DNA of 35,437 nucleotides from Thermoflexales bacterium (GTDB taxonomy: Bacteria > Chloroflexota > Anaerolineae > J036 > Brachytrichaceae), in contig JAIBCK010000032.1 in NCBI GenBank assembly GCA_019694215.1, forward strand, positions 1 through 35,437, written 5' to 3'. Both the position numbers and the translations under genes were made by a program. Shown piece after piece: positions 8,266 through 15,077 of this stretch (positions within the stretch are counted from its first letter, which is position 1; every line of letters begins with the position of its first letter). Below the pieces are notes generated by a model. The model was not told the DNA's origin and did no database searches. It saw only the letters and a program-made list of their open reading frames with translations.

Positions 8266-9741
8266 CTACGGAATGAACACCCCGTTGTAGTCTTCAGTCC
8301 AGAAGAGGTAGTCGAGCTGCTGGTGGCGAGACACAGCGATCAAGCTTGAGCCCGCCGGGCCAGTGACGATCATGCTTCCCTCAAACGCAGTCGCCGGAAC
8401 TGCGCCGGACATCGTCAACTGGGCATTCGTCACCGTGCCGAGACCAACGGAGAACTTGCTGCCGCTGCCCAGAGTGGCGTTGGTGACACCCGTTCGAACA
8501 ACATTGCCGTTGAGATCATAGAAGGTAACCGTGATCTGACCGGCGGGGATGGCTGCCCCGATGTTCTGAACCGACACGCTGGAAGCGATGTCACCCGGAG
8601 CCTGCGGGGTTGCGCGATACCGCATGTACGGGAAGGCGAGTTTGGCAGCACCCTGGCCCTGGCCCAAGAACCCGGTCTGATAGCCGGGAACCGTGGCGCT
8701 GACCTTCGCGACCACCACACCCTTGCCACCGCTACCAACGCTGATGTAGCCGGAGCCAAGGAATCCGGGGTTCGGAACACCGGCAGCATTGCACGGATTG
8801 ATGCTCTTCTTGGCATTCGGGCCGATGTCCGCGAACGTCTGGCTGCCAACTTCGGTATTCGTCGTATCCAGCCAATGAACGACGGCCGTGACGGTGAAGC
8901 TGGAGGTGTTTTGGAAGGCAAACACCGACGTGGCGTTCTGGGAGGCCGGCGCATATCCGCAAAGCGCCGTGGGCAGATAGACCGTGCTCGCCGCAGAGGC
9001 CAGCGGCACCGCTTCGTACCCATACGCCCGGCCATCGGTCGTGAAGTACTCTTCGGCGGTGCCAACCACCAGGCCCGGCGTCGCCGAACCGCTGCGAACA
9101 GCAGTCACGCGAACGGAACCGTTGAAGTTGGCAGGGATCCCCGGAATCGTCGTAGCATCCCGGCTATCGAAGAAGCGAGACGCATTCGCAGGAATGGTTG
9201 CACTGATGACAACATTCGAGCCAGAGGCCGGAATGAATGTGGCGGTGATATCCACCGAGACGCTCTCGATGTTCTGCACAGCGAGAACGCTCTTGGCATT
9301 GAAGGCTCCGTTCAGGAAGGTCGGCAGATAGAGATCCGAGGTGCCATCGCCCGAGCGAAAGCCAGTCGCCAGAATGCGGTTGGTCGTATTCACGCTGGGA
9401 ATCTGAATGGTCGAAGCAACCACATCAAAGTCAGCGCTGAGCACGGCACTTCCCTTGAAATTGGCGGCCAGCCCCGCAACGCTTCCAACCAGAATCGAGC
9501 CCGACCCGTGCGCCGGAATCGCCACGGGGATACTCACGGTAGCGGACGGCGTCCCGTTCAGGACCGGGTAGAAAGTGGCCGTCAACGCCCCGGAGGAATT
9601 CGAAGGATTCTGATAGATGATCTGGGACGTGAAGACAGTCGTTGATGCCTGGGCATTGACGCCCCGGGCAGCAACACCGAGGCATGCCGCCGACAACAGC
9701 GCAGCCAAGGCGGAATTTCGAAACACGCGATTTATGTTCAT
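8266..9741 (-). CDS. Secreted surface protein with four tandem beta-type repeats
   Basis: A 491-aa exported protein that I cannot assign to a named family. A signal peptide (MNINRVFRNSALAALLSAAC onward) has a plausible cleavage after VNA at about residue 30. The rest is four repeats of about 115 residues. Each has a phrase like VYLP, an invariant Gln-Asn (44-45, 156-157, 277-278, 392-393), an I-T-A-T-F-Y strand followed by a G-containing turn, and F-x-G-S before a final strand. The chain ends in NGVFIP, which resembles the opening of another repeat. Eight N-x-S/T sequons occur (48, 62, 118, 186, 207, 269, 278, 421). No membrane anchor or sorting motif is seen. ATG at 9741 is chosen because the signal peptide starts there; the AGGAGG upstream is 16 bases away, which is unusually far. 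It lies between pyruvyl transferase and a lipoprotein in the glycan cluster, so it may be a cell-surface or matrix protein. Confidence 0.7.
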   Translation of the reverse strand: MNINRVFRNSALAALLSAACLGVAARGVNAQASTTVFTSQIIYQNPSNSSGALTATFYPVLNGTPSATVSIPVAIPAHGSGSILVGSVAGLAANFKGSAVLSADFDVVASTIQIPSVNTTNRILATGFRSGDGTSDLYLPTFLNGAFNAKSVLAVQNIESVSVDITATFIPASGSNVVISATIPANASRFFDSRDATTIPGIPANFNGSVRVTAVRSGSATPGLVVGTAEEYFTTDGRAYGYEAVPLASAASTVYLPTALCGYAPASQNATSVFAFQNTSSFTVTAVVHWLDTTNTEVGSQTFADIGPNAKKSINPCNAAGVPNPGFLGSGYISVGSGGKGVVVAKVSATVPGYQTGFLGQGQGAAKLAFPYMRYRATPQAPGDIASSVSVQNIGAAIPAGQITVTFYDLNGNVVRTGVTNATLGSGSKFSVGLGTVTNAQLTMSGAVPATAFEGSMIVTGPAGSSLIAVSRHQQLDYLFWTEDYNGVFIP

Positions 9742-9923
9742 ATACTTTGTTTGGAAACCTCCTAGATTACGGCAGGAAGGTAGCATCAGAGCGGTTGAGG
9801 AGCGATAGCCCGTACGGGTGAATGTGTCCGCTCAAGAGTTATGTAAATCCCTTTCGTCTTCTCTGCGGCCCTGCAGACCGGCGGAGCACCCGAGACGTGA
9901 CACCCCGAAGACGCCTTGTTGCT
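9742..9923 (-). promoter_or_regulatory. Structured 5' leader of the surface protein
   Basis: This stretch between the pyruvyl transferase terminator hairpin and the surface protein has no gene. It can fold: CGTCTTC (9855-9861) pairs with GAAGACG (9907-9913), enclosing a five-pair hairpin TCTGC/GCAGA (9862-9866 with 9873-9877). Nearer the gene is a palindrome CCCGTACGGG within a larger stem made by TTGAG/CTCAA. I could not match it to a riboswitch class I know. No clear promoter box was identified inside it. Confidence 0.4.
9758..9763 (-). promoter_or_regulatory. Strong Shine-Dalgarno sequence at unusual distance
   Basis: AGGAGG on the minus strand is separated by 16 bases from the ATG at 9741. 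No alternative start codon in frame lies between. Either the ribosome tolerates the distance, or RNA folding brings the two closer. Confidence 0.5.
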
Positions 9924-9951
9924 GCGCCATGATCCCGGGCAGCCATGGCGC
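9924..9951 (-). terminator. Hairpin after the pyruvyl transferase gene
   Basis: GCGCCATG (9924-9931) pairs with CATGGCGC (9944-9951), eight perfect pairs around a 12-base loop, 45 bases beyond the stop codon on the minus strand. No T-run follows. It probably ends or attenuates the upstream three-gene transcript before the surface protein leader. Confidence 0.45.
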
Positions 9952-9996
9952 GTCATCACATAATTCACCAGCACTGCTCCCGCCTTTGCGGAGGAT

Positions 9997-11295
9997 TCAT
10001 GGCGAGCCTGCCCACGCAGCTTGGGACAGTTCCATCTTGTAGGACGCATCGATGCTCGCTGACAGCTCTGTGGCCCGTCGCACACAATTCACATAATTAT
10101 TGATCTTGGCTGTCCCATTGCGGAGGTAGTGTTGCAGTTCGGAAGAGGCGAGCTCGCAACTTGATAGGACTACGTGGCCATCGCCAATATCCTCCATGAC
10201 GCCATCCATCTTGTAGAGATAGCTCAGAGGAATGATCGGCGTGCCTTGGCAGTAGGCAAAAATTGCAGAATGCATGCGCGTGGCGACCAACAGGTCAAGA
10301 TTGCCGTAGCATGACCAGAGTGTATTCAGTGAGGGCTGATCCGTCAAAAAGATTATGTTGATCTGGCTGCTGGCGGGGTGGGTGTCCAAGATTCGACGGA
10401 ACACATTTCGATCATCCTCGCCGGGGCTGGGTCCGGCGCACTGCGGCAACAGAATCAGGTCAATTGGAATTCCAGCAACCGCCGAATAGGCGTCAATCGC
10501 GCTCCAGAGCGCTTCTTCATACTGCGCCTGGCAATTTTCCCGGCCTACCTGAACCCCGTGCTCGATGACCGTGAGCCCAATCCTGCGAGATTCGCCCGGA
10601 GGCCGAACACCATGTGCACGCAGGTACGCTTCCCCTACTTCTTGTGATGCTCCTCGAAATCCAAATCCGAGATCAGGCGTTCGGATCATGCGAGGACAGT
10701 CGCCGCCGAGGAGTTCGTATACGAACGATTCCGACTTCCGTTCACGGGTCATGATCAGACCTGCATCCCTCAGTATCCATCTCAGCATCCAGCGTTGCCA
10801 GCCACTCCGACACGGGCCAATCGACTGCGACAGGTAGATGGTGGGCTTTCCGAACAGGCGGGCAACAACGAACGGAAGGAGCATGCCAAGGAATGCGCCA
10901 GCGCCAGCGCGCCCATACAGATAGCCGCCGGGGCAGGCGAATATCAGTCGCGCGCGCGCGATGACATCTATCAGAGCCATCTGATCCGACAGCAAACCGA
11001 ATTTCAGGGCGCGACCGAACACTCGGTACGACAGCGTGGCACCCACAAGGGCCAGCGGGAGAGACAGGATACTCCAAAGCTTGCGTGGAAACGTGTTGCC
11101 GCGGCGCAGGTTCCAGACACTGCTGACCACCGAACCGATGGTTGCATCTGCGTAGTCCGAGTAGCTGTCAGGATCGTTGGCCGACAGGACCAGTTCCTCG
11201 GCAGGGAAGTATTTGCGCAAGATCGCTATTGCTTTTGATACCAACGCTGCATCTCCGCTATTCCGCGCCGAGTGCAGTCCAAGCATCGCTATCAT
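9997..11295 (-). CDS. Polysaccharide pyruvyl transferase family protein (WcaK/AmsJ-like)
   Basis: A cytoplasmic enzyme of about 432 aa that would transfer pyruvate from phosphoenolpyruvate to a sugar of the glycan, adding a negatively charged ketal. The start MIAMLGLHSARNSGDAALVS matches the family, with the G-N/S-x-G-D loop. The centre has IYLSQSIGP and then MTRERKSESFVYELLG followed by a TPDLGF segment, which corresponds to the usual S-x-G-P, R-D/E-x-x-S and D-x-x-F order. The C-terminus contains LVATRMHSAIFAYCQGTPII, the conserved R-x-H-x-x-I/L segment. The frame is open further upstream to 11526, but ATG at 11295 has AAAGGA seven bases before it and the family starts there. The upstream part overlaps the preceding glycosyltransferase in another frame. 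Confidence 0.85.
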   Translation of the reverse strand: MIAMLGLHSARNSGDAALVSKAIAILRKYFPAEELVLSANDPDSYSDYADATIGSVVSSVWNLRRGNTFPRKLWSILSLPLALVGATLSYRVFGRALKFGLLSDQMALIDVIARARLIFACPGGYLYGRAGAGAFLGMLLPFVVARLFGKPTIYLSQSIGPCRSGWQRWMLRWILRDAGLIMTRERKSESFVYELLGGDCPRMIRTPDLGFGFRGASQEVGEAYLRAHGVRPPGESRRIGLTVIEHGVQVGRENCQAQYEEALWSAIDAYSAVAGIPIDLILLPQCAGPSPGEDDRNVFRRILDTHPASSQINIIFLTDQPSLNTLWSCYGNLDLLVATRMHSAIFAYCQGTPIIPLSYLYKMDGVMEDIGDGHVVLSSCELASSELQHYLRNGTAKINNYVNCVRRATELSASIDASYKMELSQAAWAGSP

Positions 11296-11357
11296 GTTTC
11301 TGTCCTTTCCTGGCAGGCGTCGCTGCGCCCCTGTTGCATTTCGCTCATTGCAGCGCT

Positions 11358-12305
11358 CTATGGCATTCTGGGCAGGGAAGCATCGGCGCCCGTAGCCCTG
11401 TTCCGGAAGACTGACACGATTCCGCGACAGAACCCGCCAATACGCGCATACGCTACGTTGTATCTCCCGTGCAAGGTCAACTTCACCAGCTCGAGTGCCT
11501 CCGATGTCAATATCGCGACAAAGCAAATGAGGCGGGAAATGATGCGACCTCGTGATAGATAGAATCTGATTCGGCCATACGCGAAATGCGCGTGACGGAA
11601 ACCCGACTGATTACGCGTGCTGGCCGAGACTGCATGCCACGCCACAGCTTGCGTCGCAACCTTGATTTCATACCCGCATTTCTTCATCCGAGTGCAGAGA
11701 TCCCAATCCTCATAGTACATGAAGTAGGACCGATCGAAGCCACCTATCTTGCGAAACGCCTTCAGTGAAACGAGCCACACGGCTGCCGGAACGGCATCAA
11801 CATCCACTGATCTCACGGTCGCCTTCGCGTCAGGTGAGATTGCCTTGGGAAGGCCAGTGATCACACCAAATCGGGTCCCGGAATGCCATATCTCGTTCGG
11901 CTGCGATGCAAATTTCATTACCGGTGCCACGATGGCGACCTGCGGATCGAGCCGCGCGACTTCGATGAGTTCCTGCAACATGCCAGGCGCGACTTCCACG
12001 TCATTGTTCAAGAGCAGGGCGTAGTCCAGTCCTAGAGAACTCATCGCCTCCAAGCCATGATTCATTCCTCCCGCAAAACCCAGGTTGCGATCGAGCGCGA
12101 GCACGGCAGTGGGACTACATAGCGATTTCAACCTCGCCAGGTTGTCCTCCGATGAGCCATTGTCCACGACCAGTATCGCTTCTGGCAGCACGCGGGACCG
12201 CTTCAGTGCGGCCAGACTGATCAGCGTCTGTTCAGGCAAATTCCAATTCAGGAGGATTGCCCCAACCTTGCAACTCTTGGGAGGAGCGCCCTCATGTGTT
12301 GTCAA
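11358..12305 (-). CDS. Glycosyltransferase family 2, rhamnosyltransferase-like (WbbL-type)
   Basis: A 315-aa inverting glycosyltransferase. The opening GAILLNWNLPEQTLISLAAL, VVDNGSSEDN (from about residue 46), RNLGFAGGMNHG and LLLNNDVEV (metal-binding Asn-Asn-Asp at 100-102) are typical of WbbL/rhamnosyltransferase-like GT2 proteins, as is FMYYEDWDLCTRM near 196. A rhamnose role would agree with the rfbC fragment at the left edge, but that link is inferred. No ATG is available near the family start. TTG at 12305 is chosen because CGAGG lies six bases before it; the frame is also open up to 12413 inside the previous gene. It is 55 bases downstream of the GT39-like gene. Confidence 0.8.
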   Translation of the reverse strand: MTTHEGAPPKSCKVGAILLNWNLPEQTLISLAALKRSRVLPEAILVVDNGSSEDNLARLKSLCSPTAVLALDRNLGFAGGMNHGLEAMSSLGLDYALLLNNDVEVAPGMLQELIEVARLDPQVAIVAPVMKFASQPNEIWHSGTRFGVITGLPKAISPDAKATVRSVDVDAVPAAVWLVSLKAFRKIGGFDRSYFMYYEDWDLCTRMKKCGYEIKVATQAVAWHAVSASTRNQSGFRHAHFAYGRIRFYLSRGRIISRLICFVAILTSEALELVKLTLHGRYNVAYARIGGFCRGIVSVFRNRATGADASLPRMP

Positions 12306-12360
12306 TTTGAACCTCGAATGATCCGTCGTCGTTTCGGGCCACGCAGTGTGAGCGGGAAGA

Positions 12361-13854
12361 TTAAGGAGCCGGTGCGCTGCACTGCACGTCAAAGGCCGCA
12401 AATGGCCCTGCAACGGGTCCGCTGGTCAATGCACAAACACCCTCAATCGCCTCGATCGCTTCACTCTTGACTCCCGAAGGTGCCACGAGCCAAAGCCGAC
12501 GTTCCTCGCGAACTCGGTCCAACGAAACAACTGAACGTGGGCCAGTTGGCACAAGGAATTCATCCCCTGTCACGTAACGGAAGGTAAGTTCGTGTCCGAT
12601 AGATTGCGGGTTTACAAAAAGGTTGGTTGTCGGGAGGTACATACCAGTTGCAAAACTCAGCGAAGTATGCAGGCTTATCACCGGTCTTCGCCCTGTGTCG
12701 GTACTTCCCAACATGGAAATCAGCGCACCTTCCGGGCTCTTGATGGTTCCCCAGTAGGTTCTGAGACCTACTAAGTTTAATACCAGCAGAATAACAGACA
12801 GTCCAACCGTCGTCGAGGACAACAAAGGTAGTCGTAACCTGAGAGCTGAAATCGCGAACCCAACCAATACGAGCACGGATGGCAGAAGAACGATGAATTG
12901 CTTGCCCTCAGATTGTGGAACGCTTATGCCCGAGACGGCTGAGAACACAAAATACGCTGTGAGAGGGAGCACGAATTGCACCGCAAAGTAACGCCGCTGC
13001 ACGGTTGGCCGCACCAACACACTCCCAAAGGCAACGATCAGCAAGAAGGAGACGATCACTCCGGCAATCACTGTCTGGACACTCTCGCCAAATCGCGCTG
13101 GATCATTGCTTGACAGGACCTCGGCAATGCGCAACGGGGACAGAGGTTGCTGACTGGCATTGGCGAGCGAGACCCTCCGTAGCGCACTTGTCGCCCAGGG
13201 CACAAGCAGTAGTCCCGAAGCGCCAACTGTGAGAAATGACACGATCCACCCAATACGCCGAAGATGCCGGCCGGCGAGAAATGCAGCCTGAACCGCGACG
13301 ACCATGACGTAGGAGTAGCCAAACCACAAACCAACTACCGACAACAACGTCCAGAACACCTGCAATCGCCGATCATGCTGGGACAACAGACGATCTGTCA
13401 CCCAGGAGCTCAGTGCTGACAGGGCAACCAGCGTCATCGTCGCACGTGCCTCCTGCGAATAATAGCCAACCGCAGGCAACGTCATAAGGACCGCACCGAC
13501 CGATACGGCGACGCGATCTCCAGTGTGTCTTCGGGCAATTTTCCAAACCACGGCTACGGCGATGGTGCTGGCAAGGACTGATATCCAACGCCACATCCAC
13601 TCCGATCTGGATGAGGCAAATGCCGTTAGCAGCCACTCTGCAAGATAGAAGCCGGGCGGATGTGGATCCGTGAAACTGTTTTGACCAATGGCGGGAACCC
13701 CGAGTCGGGCCAGTCGGTAGCCAAATATCTCGTCCAGCCACATGGGCGCATTCAAGTTTGGCAATCTCAGCAACAGATTGGCACACAACAGGAGCCCGAT
13801 CCAACCAAATTGGCGGTATGGAGTTCGGATCAGCAGCTGTTTGTGTCGACTCAT
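12361..13854 (-). CDS. GT39/ArnT-like polytopic membrane glycosyltransferase
   Basis: A 497-aa membrane protein with about 11 hydrophobic helices. After the first helix comes NAPMWLDEIFGYRLARLG, with the acidic pair Asp41-Glu42 in the first external loop, the catalytic position of GT-C enzymes. DPHPPGFYLAEWLL (63 onward) and YYSQEARATMTLVAL follow, both classic GT39/PMT-like phrases. The C-terminal 100 residues are soluble and extracytoplasmic. Such enzymes take a sugar from a polyprenyl phosphate and attach it to a glycan, lipid or protein outside the membrane. ATG at 13854 is the first start after the divergent control region. It leads the minus-strand series ending at the acyltransferase. 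The acceptor is unknown. Confidence 0.8.
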   Translation of the reverse strand: MSRHKQLLIRTPYRQFGWIGLLLCANLLLRLPNLNAPMWLDEIFGYRLARLGVPAIGQNSFTDPHPPGFYLAEWLLTAFASSRSEWMWRWISVLASTIAVAVVWKIARRHTGDRVAVSVGAVLMTLPAVGYYSQEARATMTLVALSALSSWVTDRLLSQHDRRLQVFWTLLSVVGLWFGYSYVMVVAVQAAFLAGRHLRRIGWIVSFLTVGASGLLLVPWATSALRRVSLANASQQPLSPLRIAEVLSSNDPARFGESVQTVIAGVIVSFLLIVAFGSVLVRPTVQRRYFAVQFVLPLTAYFVFSAVSGISVPQSEGKQFIVLLPSVLVLVGFAISALRLRLPLLSSTTVGLSVILLVLNLVGLRTYWGTIKSPEGALISMLGSTDTGRRPVISLHTSLSFATGMYLPTTNLFVNPQSIGHELTFRYVTGDEFLVPTGPRSVVSLDRVREERRLWLVAPSGVKSEAIEAIEGVCALTSGPVAGPFAAFDVQCSAPAP

Positions 13855-13971
13855 GTTTTGCTACGAAATGGCTGTGGCGCCTTGCACGCGGACGCTGGGC
13901 TATGCTCCACAATCCACCGCCCAGAACTCGTTCCTGCCTCCCCCGTTAGTACCTTGGTAGGCGATCTCTTG

Positions 13972-13977
13972 ATTGTA
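13972..13977 (-). promoter_or_regulatory. Candidate -10 box for the minus-strand glycan series
   Basis: TACAAT on the minus strand, about 118 bases before the ATG at 13854. No convincing -35 was found at the right distance. Confidence 0.3.
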
Positions 13978-14069
13978 GAGCACGCCCACGGTCGAACACT
14001 TCCAAAGCACCCCTGGAATTTCACGGGCACCAACCATCGCGGCATGCGGCCCGCGCCAGTCTCCAGCGC

Positions 14070-14075
14070 TATACT
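14070..14075 (+). promoter_or_regulatory. -10 box of a probably leaderless GT2 gene
   Basis: TATACT ends nine bases before the ATG at 14085, so transcription would start within about three bases of the start codon. There is no SD. Confidence 0.5.
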
Positions 14076-14084
14076 CCTTAAACT

Positions 14085-15041
14085 ATGCGCTTGCTGGTCG
14101 CGCAGATCTGCGCACTGAATGAGCGGGAGCACATTGGCGATGTCATCCGCAGCATCCCGCGCGAGATTCCGGGCATCCAGGAAGTGCGCGTCCTCGTCAT
14201 CGACGACGGCTCCCGCGATGACACCGGCGATGTCGCGCGCGCGGCCGGCGCCGACCGCGTGGTCCGCCATGTCAACCGACGCGGATTGGCACGAGCCTTT
14301 CAGACCGGGCTCGATACCGCGCTGGAATGGGGGGCTGATGTCATCGTCAACATCGATGCGGATGGGCAGTATCGGGGCGAGGACATCCCCGCCCTGGTGG
14401 CTGACATCGTGGCCGGCCGGGCCGAGATCGTCATCGGGGACCGCCAGGTGCGCGCGCTGACGCACTTCTCGCCGGCCAAGCGCTCATTTCAATTGCTGGG
14501 CAGCCGCGTGGTGCGGCTGGCTTCCGGGCTGCGCGTCTCGGATGCCGTCAGCGGCTTTCGCGCCTACTCGCAGGAAGCCGCGCTGCGGTTGTATGTGGCC
14601 CCGCTCTTTTCATACACGATCCAGACCCTGGTGCAGGCCGGCAAACTGAATCTGGCCGTGACGAGTGTGCCCATCACCGCGCGCGAGACGCCGCGCCCGT
14701 CGCGCCTGCAACGCAACATGTTCGATTTCATGATTCAGCAGGCCATCGTGCTCGGGCGAACCTACGTCGCCTATGAGCCGATGAAGACCTTCCTGGGCCT
14801 TGCGCTTCCCTTCCTGCTGGCCGGTGCCGTGTTGATCGGTCGCGTCATCGTGCTGGGGCTGGCGCGAAATGGGCAGTTTGCCAACGTGCCTTCACTCGTC
14901 GCTGGCAGCATCGGGTTGGTGATCGGTCTGCTGCTCGGCACCACCGCCCTCATCGCTGACCGCATCCGGGAGAACCGCCGGCTGCTGGAGGAGATCCTGT
15001 ATCGCCAGCGTCGCGCACAAGTGCCGCATCGCACACCCTGA
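14085..15041 (+). CDS. DPM/DPG-synthase-like glycosyltransferase family 2 with two C-terminal membrane helices
   Basis: A 318-aa polyprenyl-phosphate sugar synthase-like enzyme, expected to charge a lipid carrier with a sugar on the cytoplasmic face. The GT2 domain has VAQICALNEREHIGDVIRSI, VIDDGSRDDT (Asp40-Gly42 region) and the D-x-D as NIDADGQYRGED (Asp91-Asp93), followed by DAVSGFRAYSQEAALRL, a phrase typical of the DPM subfamily. Two hydrophobic helices follow (about 229-252 and 262-285), then a charged tail. Such a donor could feed GT39 or GT-C enzymes like those to the left, but this gene has the high-GC composition of the right part and its own promoter. The ATG at 14085 has a TATACT immediately upstream and no SD. 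Confidence 0.85.
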   Translation: MRLLVAQICALNEREHIGDVIRSIPREIPGIQEVRVLVIDDGSRDDTGDVARAAGADRVVRHVNRRGLARAFQTGLDTALEWGADVIVNIDADGQYRGEDIPALVADIVAGRAEIVIGDRQVRALTHFSPAKRSFQLLGSRVVRLASGLRVSDAVSGFRAYSQEAALRLYVAPLFSYTIQTLVQAGKLNLAVTSVPITARETPRPSRLQRNMFDFMIQQAIVLGRTYVAYEPMKTFLGLALPFLLAGAVLIGRVIVLGLARNGQFANVPSLVAGSIGLVIGLLLGTTALIADRIRENRRLLEEILYRQRRAQVPHRTP

Positions 15042-15062
15042 ACCTGGCGGCGGGAAAGCGTT

Positions 15063-15068
15063 TACCAT
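15063..15068 (+). promoter_or_regulatory. -10 box close to the M23 peptidase start
   Basis: TACCAT ends nine bases before the ATG at 15078. There is no SD, which is consistent with a leaderless or nearly leaderless transcript. Confidence 0.4.
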
Positions 15069-15077
15069 AGCCCCCTC

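Larger units (their letters stand above)
13855..14084. other. Divergent intergenic region between the two composition zones
   Basis: No gene is seen in these 230 bases. A TACAAT facing the GT39-like gene (13972-13977, minus) and a TATACT facing the plus-strand GT2 (14070-14075) are the only promoter-like motifs. A weak TTCCA/TGGAA hairpin lies near 14000. This is where the lower-GC glycan region ends and the high-GC part begins. Confidence 0.55.

Noticed and set aside
9787-9923. Cyclic-di-GMP or other known riboswitch in the surface-protein leader
   Set aside because: Stems are present but the conserved bases of the GEMM-I class or other classes I know were not found.
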